Of a DNA stretch of 54,032 nucleotides, positions 24,456 through 33,722 are shown one piece after another. The DNA is from Akkermansiaceae bacterium UBA5020 (lineage in GTDB: Bacteria > Verrucomicrobiota > Verrucomicrobiia > Verrucomicrobiales > DEV007), in NCBI GenBank assembly GCA_002396885.1, contig DGXY01000031.1, forward strand, positions 1-54,032, in the 5' to 3' direction. Numbering within the stretch: the stretch's first letter is position 1; each line of letters starts with the position of its first letter. The position numbers and the translations under genes were made by a program. The notes under the pieces were generated by a model. The model ran no database searches and was not told the origin of the DNA. It worked only from the letters and a program-made list of their open reading frames with translations.

Positions 24456-25055
24456 TCAGTTTGTCGAGGTCGTCGCAGGGGCACCCGCGTTGAGTGCCGC
24501 GATCACATCCGTCGTGAGATCCATCACTTTCGCCGAGGTGTAGAGGATGGCCTTATTAGCCTTGGGGAGGAAAGATTTGTCGAACACAAGATCGAGGCCT
24601 TGAGCCTGGACGATGCCATCGACCGTCTTTTTGATTTCATCGACGAGGGTCGCTTCCATCTCCTGGCGGGCGGTCATGACCTCAGCCGACGCTTTCCGCT
24701 GCGCGTCGGAGATTTCCTTGCCCTTCGCATTGCGCTCTTGGAAAAGGGCTTGGAGCTTTTCGAGGGCCTCCTTGCGTTTGGATTCGGCCAGCGAGGTGTC
24801 CTTGTAGACGGCATCTAGCTCGGACATCTGATTGGTCATCTGCTGGTAAGAGGCCTGACGCTCATCGAGGTTCTTGCGCTTCTCGTCAGCGAGCTCGTTG
24901 ATCTCCTTCACCTGAATCTCCGTCTTGTAATACTTGTTGAGAGCCTCCTGCATGTCCACGACGGCGATCTTGATCTCTTGGGCGTTGGCCGAGACGGAAA
25001 CGCCTGCGAAAGGCAGGGCAAGGCTTGCGAGAAGGAAGGGCAGGTGAAGTTTCAT
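24456..25055 (-). CDS. OmpH/Skp family periplasmic chaperone
   Basis: Skp-like chaperone of 199 residues that should hold unfolded outer-membrane proteins on their way to BamA. The start is the ATG before KLHLPFLL; an in-frame TTG three codons upstream is less likely. The signal peptide ends near VSANAQ (about 25). The mature protein begins IKIAVVDMQEALNKYYKTE, the usual short beta strand. Two long charged helices follow (about 45-140), forming the tentacle-like coiled coil of Skp. The C-terminal strand region LDLVFDKSFLP and a Thr/Ala-rich tail close it. It lies between bamA and lpxD, as in many Gram-negative genomes. Confidence 0.92.
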   Translation of the reverse strand: MKLHLPFLLASLALPFAGVSVSANAQEIKIAVVDMQEALNKYYKTEIQVKEINELADEKRKNLDERQASYQQMTNQMSELDAVYKDTSLAESKRKEALEKLQALFQERNAKGKEISDAQRKASAEVMTARQEMEATLVDEIKKTVDGIVQAQGLDLVFDKSFLPKANKAILYTSAKVMDLTTDVIAALNAGAPATTSTN

Positions 25056-25143
25056 GAGTTTCAAGTCGATAGGGTCTGGCTGCAGGACAAGGCCAACCGA
25101 AGCAATCCGCTTCTTGGTCCGCGCTTGTTCAAACGCGTCGGCG

Positions 25144-25170
25144 GGGTGGGTTCTTAGAAAAACCCCACCA
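25144..25170 (-). other. hairpin in the bamA-ompH intergenic gap
   Basis: In the 129-base gap between bamA and ompH, GGTGGGGTT and AACCCACC can pair with one bulged base around a short loop. No U-run follows, so it is not a typical terminator. It may be an mRNA processing or stability element. Confidence 0.3.
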
Positions 25171-25184
25171 CTCCGAACGCGGAA

Positions 25185-27491
25185 TCAGAAAGTCGCGCCC
25201 ATGGTGAATTGGAAGCGGCCACCATCTTCGTCGTTGAAGGTGTCGGTCTGAAGCGGGAAAGCGTAGTCGAGGCGGACGGGAGCGCTGCCGAGGACGAAGA
25301 GACGGAGTCCAACCCCCCAGTCAGAGTTCAGACCGCCTTCGATCGATCCGACGGGACCATCGGTGACTTCACCCACATCGTAGAAGGTGGCGAAACGAAT
25401 CTTCTCGACCACGGGAATCGAAGCTTCGAGCGTCCCATACCAGGAGGTCTTGCCACCGAGAACCTCGCCGCTGACGGGATCACGCGGACCCACATCGCGG
25501 TAATCGAAACCACGGAGGGTATTGGCGCCACCAAGGAAGTGCCGAGTGAAGATGTGATCACCCTCGGTCGAGTTGTTGAACTCACCATTCAAGCTGATGA
25601 TGATGTCGTGGGGCAGCGTGAAGTATTGAGCGGCACTGATCGTCGCAATCGTGTCATCGACATCGCCACCGAGACCGGCGAACTCAAATCCTGCCGACAC
25701 CTTGTTCCCTTCGCGGGGCATGAAGACGTTGTCGCGGGTATCGCGGACAACACTCGCACCGAGGGAACTCTTGAAGAAATCGCCCTCTTCGGCCACAAAC
25801 GCGGGGGAGGCAGTCGGTTCGGCATCGATCTGGACCTGCTCGGCCCTGTAGTCACCCACAAGGTAGGTGAACTCACCGATCGATTTGCGCAAGGAAAGGG
25901 CCGCACCGTAGTTCGTCTGGTCGTATTGATCGCTGAGGAAGAGCAGGTCTCGGTAGTAAAGCTCCGTCGTGAAGGCGAGGCGATTACCGAAGAGCCAGGG
26001 TTCGGTGATCGAGACACTCGCATCGGTGCGCTCCGAGCCGGCGCGGACACTGAAGCGGAAACGCTGACCAGCCCCCGTGAAGCTCGGCCAATCGAAGAGA
26101 TCGAAATTCGTCTGCGTCACTTCGAAGAAGCCGGTGAGGTTGTCGATCGAACTGAAGCCCGCACCGAAGTTAACAGTCCCGGTCGGCTTCTCGACGACGC
26201 GGATGAGAAGATCCTTCTCGTCGATGTAACTGGTATCGATCGGCATGATCTCAACGTTCGAGAAGTAGTTCATGTTCTCAAGACGACGCTGGGTCACGTC
26301 GGTCTTGGTGGTGTCATACATCTGGCCGGGCTCCAAGGGAAGCTCGCGACGGATCACGTGATCCTTGGTCTTGTCGTTCCCCTCGATGTGGACCTGGCCA
26401 ACCTTGTAGGCGCGACCTTCGCTGACTTCGAGGACGACCCGGACACTGCCGTCCCCGGCATCGTCGAGACGGGGGGTGACACGGGCCTCGGCGTAGCCAC
26501 GCCGTCCATACTGATCAGTGATCACCTTGATGTCGTCTTTCAGCTTATTGCCCGCGAAGGACTGACCCGCCTCGGTCTTAAGGTAGGGAAGGACGTCGTT
26601 CTGCATGTCGAGGACGGTGATTCCGGTGATCCCGATCGAATCGACCTGATAGGTTTGGCCCTCTTCGATCGTGAAAACGACATCGACATACTTGGCGTCA
26701 ACCCGCACGCGGGAGACATTCACGACGCGTGCATTGAGGTAACCGTTGTCGCGGTAGAAATCTTCGATCGCCCGGACATCTTGGGCGAGAGTTTCGGGAT
26801 CGGTCGAGCCACCCTTGCCGAAAATCGTGGTGATGCTCTTTTCCTTCTGGCTCATCTGCTCCTTGAGCCGCGCAGCCGTGAAGGCGGCGTTTCCGACGAA
26901 CTCAAGGTTGCGAAGGACGCCTTGGCTACCTTCGTCGATCGTGAAAAGGACCTTGGAATACCCTTCCGCGGTCGGTGCGCCGATCGAGTAGGTGACAGTG
27001 GCCTCGGAGAATCCTTTTTTCCGATACATCTCCTGAATCTCTTCCCGGGCGGTTTGCAAGACCGCTTCGTCGATGGGCTTGTTGACGTTCAAGTCCACCT
27101 TTCCGGCAAGCTTTGACGTTTCGATGAGAGTGTTACCGACAAAATCGGCACCGCCGTAGACCGCGCGGGTCTGAGCAACCACGATCACCGCAACTCCGCC
27201 GCTGACCTGCTCCGCAAGAATGCGGACGTTCTCGACGTCTCCACTGGCGTAGAGGCTCTTCACATCTTCGTCGACCTGAGCCATGGTGAGCTTGTCACCA
27301 ACACGAGTCGACATGTGGGAGAGAAGGCGCTCAGGGGCGACGGTTTGACTTCCAACATACTGGACGTCGATCGACTTGACCTTGGCTCCTTCCTGAGTTT
27401 GGGCCTGACCCGTCACGATCATCAGCCCCAAGGCCAAGATCGCGAGAGCGCGGGTGAGAAAATGGGTTCGGTCGAATCTCGGTAAATTCAT
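25185..27491 (-). CDS. bamA: outer membrane protein assembly factor BamA
   Basis: Core insertase for outer-membrane beta-barrel proteins, 768 residues from the ATG before NLPRFDRT. The signal peptide ends near VTGQAQT. Five POTRA domains span about 35-420, with typical starts VKSIDVQYVGSQTV, RNLEFVGNAAF and VGQVHIEGNDKTKDHVIRRELPL. The 16-strand barrel follows and includes the conserved VRGF/IRGF-type motif as LRGFDYRDVGPRD. The final strand ends FQFTMGATF with the terminal Phe of a beta-signal. Length and architecture match the family. It heads the bamA-ompH-lpxD group and is divergent from ruvB. Confidence 0.97.
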   Translation of the reverse strand: MNLPRFDRTHFLTRALAILALGLMIVTGQAQTQEGAKVKSIDVQYVGSQTVAPERLLSHMSTRVGDKLTMAQVDEDVKSLYASGDVENVRILAEQVSGGVAVIVVAQTRAVYGGADFVGNTLIETSKLAGKVDLNVNKPIDEAVLQTAREEIQEMYRKKGFSEATVTYSIGAPTAEGYSKVLFTIDEGSQGVLRNLEFVGNAAFTAARLKEQMSQKEKSITTIFGKGGSTDPETLAQDVRAIEDFYRDNGYLNARVVNVSRVRVDAKYVDVVFTIEEGQTYQVDSIGITGITVLDMQNDVLPYLKTEAGQSFAGNKLKDDIKVITDQYGRRGYAEARVTPRLDDAGDGSVRVVLEVSEGRAYKVGQVHIEGNDKTKDHVIRRELPLEPGQMYDTTKTDVTQRRLENMNYFSNVEIMPIDTSYIDEKDLLIRVVEKPTGTVNFGAGFSSIDNLTGFFEVTQTNFDLFDWPSFTGAGQRFRFSVRAGSERTDASVSITEPWLFGNRLAFTTELYYRDLLFLSDQYDQTNYGAALSLRKSIGEFTYLVGDYRAEQVQIDAEPTASPAFVAEEGDFFKSSLGASVVRDTRDNVFMPREGNKVSAGFEFAGLGGDVDDTIATISAAQYFTLPHDIIISLNGEFNNSTEGDHIFTRHFLGGANTLRGFDYRDVGPRDPVSGEVLGGKTSWYGTLEASIPVVEKIRFATFYDVGEVTDGPVGSIEGGLNSDWGVGLRLFVLGSAPVRLDYAFPLQTDTFNDEDGGRFQFTMGATF

Positions 27492-27548
27492 TGGCAACTA
27501 AAAATTGGTCCGTGGCGATCACGCCATGTTGGTGCAGGCCTTGTGAGC

Positions 27549-27566
27549 CTAGAAAAGCTTCTCTAG
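27549..27566. promoter_or_regulatory. 18-base imperfect palindrome upstream of bamA
   Basis: CTAGAAAAGCTTCTCTAG is its own reverse complement except at one symmetric pair of positions. It overlaps the proposed bamA -10 region and start site, where a dimeric repressor could bind. No regulator is identified, so the function is inferred only from symmetry and position. Confidence 0.35.
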
Positions 27567-27591
27567 ATAGAACCTCGCAGCCCTACGTCAA
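27564..27591 (-). promoter_or_regulatory. candidate bamA promoter
   Basis: Reading the minus strand, TTGACG (27591-27586) is followed after 16 bases by TATCTA (27569-27564). The -35 box matches the sigma-70 consensus at five of six positions; the -10 is weak. The predicted start would give a 5' leader of about 65 bases before the bamA ATG. Confidence 0.35.
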
Positions 27592-27713
27592 GTTGGATTT
27601 TCTCCAGCACCCAAGCGGAAAGGCGGGAATCAGGCCAATTAAACGACTGAATCCCCATCCGCGCAATCGATTATCGTAAATCGCAGGTCACGCAAGCGAA
27701 ACCTATCGACTTT

Positions 27714-27719
27714 TATAAT
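27714..27719 (+). promoter_or_regulatory. candidate -10 element for ruvB
   Basis: A perfect TATAAT sits in the AT-rich patch 80 bases before the ruvB start. No recognisable -35 hexamer lies 16-18 bases upstream, so the call rests on the exact -10 match and its position alone. Confidence 0.35.
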
Positions 27720-27798
27720 TTTTAGGTTATCTTTATTTTCTGGAATTCTTAATTATCTGGATTTCCTTCTCTTAGTCATCCCGTCCGAACGCTCCACC

Positions 27799-28827
27799 GT
27801 GCCTCACACCCCGTCCAGCGACCCGTCCAGCCAGCCTGCGCGGGACTTCGAGCAAAGCCTGCGCCCGCCGGACTTTGAGGAATTCTGTGGCCAAGCGAAG
27901 GTGAAAGAGCGCCTCATGCTCATGGTTGAGGCAGCCAAGGGACGGAATGACGCCCTCGATCACGTCCTCCTCTGCGGCCCTCCCGGGCTCGGCAAAACCA
28001 CCCTCGCTCACATCCTTGCCCGTGCTTTCGGTACTGAGATCCACCTCACGAGCGGTCCCCAGATTGAAAAAGCGGGCGATCTCGCCGGGATTCTGACGAA
28101 TTTGCAACACGGCGACTTCCTCTTCATCGACGAAATCCACCGCCTCCATCCGGCCATCGAGGAATATCTTTACCCGGCGATGGAGGACTACAAACTCGAC
28201 ATCATCATCGATTCGGGACCTTCGGCCCGTTCCATCTCGCTCTCTCTGCCGAAATTCACCCTCGTCGGAGCCACGACCAAGGCCGGGATGCTGACCAGGC
28301 CGCTCCTTTCCCGCTTCGGGATCACGAACCGTCTCGATTACTATTCGCCGGAGGAGCTCGTCATCATCATCCGCCGTTCCGCCTCTCTCCTCGGTGTGCC
28401 GATCGAGGACGCCGGGGCTCTCGAGATCGGCGCCCGCAGCCGGGGCACCCCGCGGATCGCCAACGGCCTCCTTCGCTGGGTGCGTGATTACGCCCAGGTC
28501 CGCGCCGACAACATCATCACCCCCGACGTCGCCCGCGCCGCCCTCGCCATGCTCGACATCGACGAAGACGGGCTCGACGAGATGGACAAACGCATCCTGG
28601 AGGCGGTCGTGCACAAGTATCAAGGCGGTCCCGTCGGGATCAACTCCATCGCCGTGGCCGTCGGCGAGGATGAGGCCACCATCAACGAGGTCTACGAGCC
28701 CTACCTGATTCTCAAGGGTTACCTCAAGCGCACCCCGCGCGGCCGCACCGCCCTCCCCATTGCCTACTTGAAACTCGGCCTCACCCCACCCGCCGGAGCG
28801 GGAGGCGATCAGCCCAGTCTCTTTTAA
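27799..28827 (+). CDS. ruvB: Holliday junction branch migration helicase RuvB
   Basis: Hexameric AAA+ motor that drives branch migration with RuvA during recombination repair; 342 residues from a GTG start. The family opening LRPPDFEEFCGQAKVKERL (about 23-42) is followed by Walker A GPPGLGKTTLAH (about 60-71) and Walker B FIDEIHRLHP. Next come the beta-hairpin region DYKLDIIIDSGPSARSI and sensor segments LVGATTKAGMLTRPLLSRFG and RSRGTPRIANGLLRW. The C-terminal winged helix ends KRTPRGRTALPIAYLKLG. No ruvA or ruvC is adjacent. A membrane-protein gene of unknown role follows 33 bases downstream. Confidence 0.97.
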   Translation: MPHTPSSDPSSQPARDFEQSLRPPDFEEFCGQAKVKERLMLMVEAAKGRNDALDHVLLCGPPGLGKTTLAHILARAFGTEIHLTSGPQIEKAGDLAGILTNLQHGDFLFIDEIHRLHPAIEEYLYPAMEDYKLDIIIDSGPSARSISLSLPKFTLVGATTKAGMLTRPLLSRFGITNRLDYYSPEELVIIIRRSASLLGVPIEDAGALEIGARSRGTPRIANGLLRWVRDYAQVRADNIITPDVARAALAMLDIDEDGLDEMDKRILEAVVHKYQGGPVGINSIAVAVGEDEATINEVYEPYLILKGYLKRTPRGRTALPIAYLKLGLTPPAGAGGDQPSLF

Positions 28828-28860
28828 ACTGCCGCACGTTCACCCTCGATCCGCCCCGTC

Positions 28861-29676
28861 ATGAGCGAGTTCATCCTACAAATCGAGAAGCTCCTGAGTG
28901 CCCTTTCCGACCCGGAATACCGCTACCTCGCGCTCGAACCTCTCATCACCTACGGTCTGCTCACGGGGATGATCCTTGTGGTGGTCGGCTACTTCTCGAA
29001 GGCTCCACGACTCGAGGTCGCTGCCCTTGTCGTGATCGGGGTCGCGGCCCTCACCTATTTCCCCTACAAGGATGCCCGCACCGCCGCACAGCCGCGCATG
29101 GAACAGGTCTACAAGATCGACGCCAAGCCCCGGGTCGAGGGATTCGCCAAAAACTCGCTCGAATGGCAGGCCATCTCCTGGCAGTTCAAACTTCTCGTCC
29201 TCTGCGCCTTCGCCGCGCTCCTGATCGGGATCCATCGCAACAAAATCGGGCTCGGCCTCACCGCGGTGACGGTTCTCCTCACGCTCCTCACCACCAAACA
29301 AGCGATGTGGCTCAACTACCAGGACGCCCTCGCCTACCATCCCAACCTCAAGCGGCACGACGCCCCCATCGACCAGCGCACCGGCGGATCGGCACCCGTT
29401 CTCAGGGAAAGAACAGAGCAGCGCAAGCCTGCCCCGACGGTCGCGAGCCCAATCGCCCCGGCCGCACAGGCTCCGCAAAACTCATCCCGCTCCGCCCCGG
29501 CCACGATGTCCTACCAGCCGGCAATGATGCAGCCCTTCTCGGCCGAATCGCCCCACTCGTATCCCGCGCCCGTCGCGCACGATCGCGTCGCTCCGCCGAT
29601 GCCTCCGCAAGCTCCCCAAGCACCGCTCACGAAACAGCAGCGGGCCCGCCAGGTGCAGCCGCTACCTCGCTATTGA
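28861..29676 (+). CDS. four-helix membrane protein with proline-rich tail, unknown function
   Basis: Protein of 271 residues that I do not recognise. The first 145 residues hold four hydrophobic helices, at about 28-46, 52-68, 108-124 and 129-147. The arrangement of two helix pairs around a polar loop resembles DUF2231-type membrane proteins, but without a firm match. From about 160 onward the sequence is low-complexity and rich in Pro, Ala, Gln and Ser, ending QQRARQVQPLPRY, so this part is probably disordered. It follows ruvB closely on the same strand, which may be transcriptional convenience only. Its stop overlaps the convergent phosphatase stop by 7 bases. Confidence 0.72.
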   Translation: MSEFILQIEKLLSALSDPEYRYLALEPLITYGLLTGMILVVVGYFSKAPRLEVAALVVIGVAALTYFPYKDARTAAQPRMEQVYKIDAKPRVEGFAKNSLEWQAISWQFKLLVLCAFAALLIGIHRNKIGLGLTAVTVLLTLLTTKQAMWLNYQDALAYHPNLKRHDAPIDQRTGGSAPVLRERTEQRKPAPTVASPIAPAAQAPQNSSRSAPATMSYQPAMMQPFSAESPHSYPAPVAHDRVAPPMPPQAPQAPLTKQQRARQVQPLPRY

Positions 29677-30767
29677 GCCGCGGCCGTGCCGTCGGTCGCG
29701 CGGAAACGGACCACGTGACTCTGCACCCGCTCGCCGCCCACCTCGCGCAATTCCAGCGTCGCTTCACCGCGGTCCCATTCGATCCGCACCATGCCAAAAT
29801 TGCGCTCGCGCACGTTCTCCGGACCGATGCGATGGCGGTTCGACTCACCCACCTTGCCTCCACCGGCATTGGTGAGCCCGCTCGAGGTCAATTCATAAAC
29901 CGGAAAACCCGGACTGAGCGGATCGCCCTTTTTCAGTTCCATGATCTCACCCATGTGCCGGTCGCCGCTCAGAAAGATCACCGGTCCGGTCTTCTCTTCG
30001 GCGAGCAACTTCAAAAGCCGCTCGCGTTCGTGGGGAAAGTTTTCCCAGCACTCCCACCGATGATCCTGGGGGAGGAATTGCACGCTCGTCATGATCAGCC
30101 GTAGGTCAGCCGGCTTCGCCAATTCCCCCGCGAGCCAGATCCACTGCGCCTCGCCCAACATCGTCACCGCTGGGTTGGTGTTGCGATCGTAGGGTCCTTG
30201 CTCCGATCGCCGCGGCAAAGAGACCAGCGGCCCCCGGAAATAGCGGGTATCCAACATCAGGATCTGGAGCCGTTTCCCCGGCCCTCCGTCGTAGACCCGG
30301 CTGTCGTAGATCCCGGGTCGCGAACGCGCCGCCGAGTCGGCCGGGGTTTCGAAAAACTCGTCGAAGATCTTTTCGGCGCCTTCGCGCATGACATACTCGG
30401 CCCCACCATCGTTGACGCCGTAGTCGTGGTCGTCCCAGATCGCGAGGATGGGACAAGTCGCCTTCAGCTTCCGGTATCCCGGAACGGCTCCGAGCTTCGC
30501 GTAGGTCCGGCGCATCACTTCCATCTCCGCCGTGTCGGCATAGACGTTGTCTCCGAGAAAGAGGAAGAGCTGCGGCTGCTGTGCGACGATCGCTTCCCAG
30601 ATCGGCTGGGGTTTGTCCTGGTCGGCGCAGGATCCCAGGGCGATGCGGGTGATCGGTTCGGCGGCGGTGAGTTGGGTCGCGAGCGCGAGAATTCCGCAAA
30701 GCCCTCCCCAAAGGCCCCTCTTCGCCGCGGGACCCGACCCTCTTGACTCCAGACGATTGATTTCCAT
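29670..30767 (-). CDS. PhoD-like phosphatase, exported
   Basis: Metallophosphatase of the alkaline phosphatase D family, 365 residues from the ATG before EINRLESRG. A hydrophobic signal at about 20-36 ends near LTAAEP. Metal and active-site motifs are all present: ALGSCADQ, FLGDNVYAD, IWDDHDYGVND and FLSGDRHMGE. The N-terminal beta domain of Bacillus-type PhoD is missing, which fits the shorter PhoD-like group. These act on phosphodiesters or phosphomonoesters outside the cytoplasm. It is transcribed away from glnD (80 bases apart), with no pho-box recognised. Confidence 0.88.
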   Translation of the reverse strand: MEINRLESRGSGPAAKRGLWGGLCGILALATQLTAAEPITRIALGSCADQDKPQPIWEAIVAQQPQLFLFLGDNVYADTAEMEVMRRTYAKLGAVPGYRKLKATCPILAIWDDHDYGVNDGGAEYVMREGAEKIFDEFFETPADSAARSRPGIYDSRVYDGGPGKRLQILMLDTRYFRGPLVSLPRRSEQGPYDRNTNPAVTMLGEAQWIWLAGELAKPADLRLIMTSVQFLPQDHRWECWENFPHERERLLKLLAEEKTGPVIFLSGDRHMGEIMELKKGDPLSPGFPVYELTSSGLTNAGGGKVGESNRHRIGPENVRERNFGMVRIEWDRGEATLELREVGGERVQSHVVRFRATDGTAAAQ

Positions 30768-30847
30768 TCCCACGAACCAGTCGGCGATCTGCCCGCGAAG
30801 CAAATACTTTTCGCAATCGCTACGTTTTCCCGTTTATTCGCGGGCCC

Positions 30848-33655
30848 ATGTCCCATTCCGAACTCCTTGAAAAGGCCCGCGAACAAGCGTGGAGCGCGCT
30901 CGATGCGGTGAAAGCCGCCTCGGGAGAGAAGCGGACCGCCCTCACCATTTACAAAGAGTTCCTCAAGACGGGCCGAAAGGAAATCCGCACTGCCCACGAG
31001 GCTGGCGGCGGGGGACTCGAGATCGCGGCGCGCCGTTCTGGCCTGATGGACGTGCTCCTCGGCGACCTTTTCCGTCACTTCCTTGCCGAGACCGGCGCCT
31101 GCGAAAAGACCCGCCAGGAGCATCCCGTCACGATCATTGCGAGCGGTGGCTACGGGCGGGGCCATCTCAACCCGGCGAGCGACATCGACCTCCAGTTTCT
31201 CGTGCCCGGCTCGAGCTTGAAACTTCCTCCCTGCGTCGAGGAACTGGTGCAAAAGGTCTCGATGATGCTCTTCGACCTCGGTCTCGAGGTGAGCTATCCG
31301 GTGCGCTCGGTGAAGGAGGCCTGCAAATTCGCGAACAAGGATCACCAGACCAAGACGACCCTGCTCGACGCCCGGTTTGTCAGCGGCGACGCGGCGCTGT
31401 TCACCCAGTTCGAGGATTCCTTTTTCGAGACCTGCATCCGCGGCCATGAAAAGAGCTACCTCGCCGAGCGCAGCCGCGACATCCGTTCGCGCCACCAGAA
31501 ATACGGCCGCACCCCGCACCTCCAGGAACCGAACGTGAAGGAAGGCTGCGGCGGTCTGCGCGATCATCACAATCTCATCTGGGTGCTCTGGGTGCTGCGC
31601 AAATCTCGAGATCTCAAGGCGCTCGTCCTCGAAGGCAAACTCACCGAGATCGCTTACGCCGAAATCGAGGAAGCCTTCGAATTCCTCATGCGCGTGCGCA
31701 ACGAACTGCACTACAGCCAGCACGGAAAAGCGGGGGACATCCTCACCCTTCGTCTCCAGGGAGTCGTCGCGACGAATCTCGAAGTGCCCGGGACGAACAT
31801 CCTGCGCCGCAGCGAGAACTTCATGCGCGACTACTACCGTCACACGCGAAATCTCTTTCAGCACGGCACCTCGCTGATGCAAGCCTTCGAGCTCGAGGTC
31901 GTCGGCGACGACACCCGGCGCATTCCCGTCTTCAATTTTCTCGCCCGTCAGGCCGCCGTCGAGGAAGCCTTCGACGGATTCTATTCCAAGAACGGCCTGA
32001 TCTATCCGGAGAGCGACTGCATCTTTGAGGAAGACCCCTCGCGGATGATGCGTTTTTTCCTCCACTCGCAGCGGCGCAACCTCCGGACCAGCCCGGAAAT
32101 CCGTAAACTCTTCAAGCTGAACTGGGATCGCATCGACGACGGATTCCGTCGCAGCCGGGCGATCCGCGACACCTTCGAAGAGATCCTGCAGAACCGGGGC
32201 CAGGTCGCGAACATCTTCCGGCGCATGCACCGGGTCGGTTTTCTCGGTCGCTACCTCCCCGAGTTCGGGCAGCTTACCGACCTCGTCCAGCACGAGTTTT
32301 TCCATCGCTACTCGGCCGACGAGCACACCCTGCGCTGCATCGAGATCCTCGATTCGCTCATCCTCTCGGAGGATCCGAAGAAGCAGTTCTTCAAACGCAT
32401 CTTCCAGGACATGGAGGACCCGGTCGCCCTCTACGTCGCCCTCCTCATGCACGACACCGGCCGCGCCGAGAACGTGCGCCATCACGAGGACGCGAGCGCC
32501 ATCCTCGCCGAGCAAGTCTGCCGCCGTCTCGGCTACCGGGGCGACCGGCTCCGGCTCATCATGTTCCTCGTCGACCACCACCTCACCTTCTGGAAGACTT
32601 CGACGACGATGGACATCAGCGATCTCCAGACGATCGCCGATTTTGCGACCGCGATGAAGAGCACCAACTGGATGGAAGCACTCCATCTCTTCACCTTCGT
32701 CGATTCCAACGGCACCAACGACGAGGCTTGGAATGATTGGAAGGCCTCGCTGATGACCCAGCTCCACCGCCGCACCGCCGCCTACTTCGCGGACCGCGGG
32801 AAATACCGGCAGGAGTTCACGCGCCCTCTCGCCGACACGAAACGGGAGGTTCTCGAAAATGTCCCGGCATCCTGGCGCGACGAGGTCGAGGCTCATTTCA
32901 CGACCCTGCCCGACCGCTACTTCCGCCACCGCGGGGTCACCAGTATCGTGCGTCACGTCGAGCTCTTTCACCGCTTCTTTGAAAAGCTGCCCCTGCCGGG
33001 GAACGAAAGCCTCGTCCCGGTGCTCGGCTGGGAGGCCCGGCCCAACGAGGGATACAGCCTCCTCGAAGTCGCCGGGTGGAACCGCCACCACCTCCTCGCG
33101 AAAGTGGCCGGAGCCCTCGCCGCGCGGAACCTCAACATCCTCTCGGCCGATCTCTACACCCGCAGCGACGACCTCGTCCTCGACATCTTCCGCGTCTGCA
33201 CCGCCACCTTCAATCCCGTGACCTCGCCCCGCGAACTCGAGCGCATCGAGAAGCTCCTCGAGCAGGAGTTCGGCGTCGGCGAAAAAGGGGCGGACTTCCG
33301 CTCGCTCATCGAGAACCGCATTTCCCCCTCGATCCTGCGGGAAGAGCCGCCGAATTTCGACATCCCGCAGCGGGTCTATCTCTCGAACGACGATCATGAG
33401 AGCAGCACCGTGCTCGAGATCCAGGTGCAGGATCGCATCGGCCTCCTCTACGATCTCTTCACGATCCTCGGCAACCTCGACGCCGAAGTCCTCAACGCCC
33501 GCATCAGCACCCAGGCCGGTGCCGCGATCGACCGCTTTTACCTCGTCGATTCGAATACCGAGCAGAAGATCACCGACAAGGAGCGTCTCGCGAAAATAGA
33601 AGCCGCGATCGGCGAATGCCTGAACCTGAAGCGACCGGAGTTGAGCGGGGATTGA
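30848..33655 (+). CDS. glnD: [protein-PII] uridylyltransferase / uridylyl-removing enzyme
   Basis: Bifunctional sensor of glutamine that adds UMP to PII proteins, or removes it; 935 residues. Domain order is standard. The nucleotidyltransferase domain has GGYGRGHLNPASDIDLQFL near 98-117, with both catalytic Asp of SDIDL. A linker with NVKEGCGGLRDHHNLIW follows. The HD hydrolase domain contains YSADEHTLRCIEIL and LLMHDTGR near 530. Two ACT domains lie at about 735-810 and 853-930; the second begins TVLEIQVQDRIGLLYDLF. Both activities therefore look intact. No glnB or glnA is nearby. The start lies 80 bases from the divergent phosphatase gene. Confidence 0.96.
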   Translation: MSHSELLEKAREQAWSALDAVKAASGEKRTALTIYKEFLKTGRKEIRTAHEAGGGGLEIAARRSGLMDVLLGDLFRHFLAETGACEKTRQEHPVTIIASGGYGRGHLNPASDIDLQFLVPGSSLKLPPCVEELVQKVSMMLFDLGLEVSYPVRSVKEACKFANKDHQTKTTLLDARFVSGDAALFTQFEDSFFETCIRGHEKSYLAERSRDIRSRHQKYGRTPHLQEPNVKEGCGGLRDHHNLIWVLWVLRKSRDLKALVLEGKLTEIAYAEIEEAFEFLMRVRNELHYSQHGKAGDILTLRLQGVVATNLEVPGTNILRRSENFMRDYYRHTRNLFQHGTSLMQAFELEVVGDDTRRIPVFNFLARQAAVEEAFDGFYSKNGLIYPESDCIFEEDPSRMMRFFLHSQRRNLRTSPEIRKLFKLNWDRIDDGFRRSRAIRDTFEEILQNRGQVANIFRRMHRVGFLGRYLPEFGQLTDLVQHEFFHRYSADEHTLRCIEILDSLILSEDPKKQFFKRIFQDMEDPVALYVALLMHDTGRAENVRHHEDASAILAEQVCRRLGYRGDRLRLIMFLVDHHLTFWKTSTTMDISDLQTIADFATAMKSTNWMEALHLFTFVDSNGTNDEAWNDWKASLMTQLHRRTAAYFADRGKYRQEFTRPLADTKREVLENVPASWRDEVEAHFTTLPDRYFRHRGVTSIVRHVELFHRFFEKLPLPGNESLVPVLGWEARPNEGYSLLEVAGWNRHHLLAKVAGALAARNLNILSADLYTRSDDLVLDIFRVCTATFNPVTSPRELERIEKLLEQEFGVGEKGADFRSLIENRISPSILREEPPNFDIPQRVYLSNDDHESSTVLEIQVQDRIGLLYDLFTILGNLDAEVLNARISTQAGAAIDRFYLVDSNTEQKITDKERLAKIEAAIGECLNLKRPELSGD

Positions 33656-33722
33656 GGGAAGATCGCGCACGAACGAGCGGCCCCGCGGGCGACGCAGGCT
33701 GTCGGCCGACACCGATCGAACC

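Larger units (their letters stand above)
27492..27798. other. 307-base divergent intergenic region, bamA / ruvB
   Basis: No gene is seen here. The stretch from about 27700 to 27775 is strikingly AT-rich compared with the rest of the window. It holds a near-perfect 18-base palindrome (27549-27566) and candidate promoters for both flanking genes, described separately. No tRNA-like fold or convincing small reading frame was found. Confidence 0.7.

Noticed and set aside
25055..25064. TTG start for ompH three codons upstream
   Set aside because: The ATG gives a standard signal peptide; no SD supports the TTG.
25209..27116. Plus-strand 635-codon frame opposite bamA
   Set aside because: BamA is unmistakable on the minus strand. 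The antisense product has no recognisable domain.
30515..33712. Minus-strand open frame of over 1000 codons across glnD
   Set aside because: It is antisense to a complete GlnD with all domains. Its product is low-complexity (Glu/Val/Asp/Arg-rich), as expected from GC-rich antisense codons.
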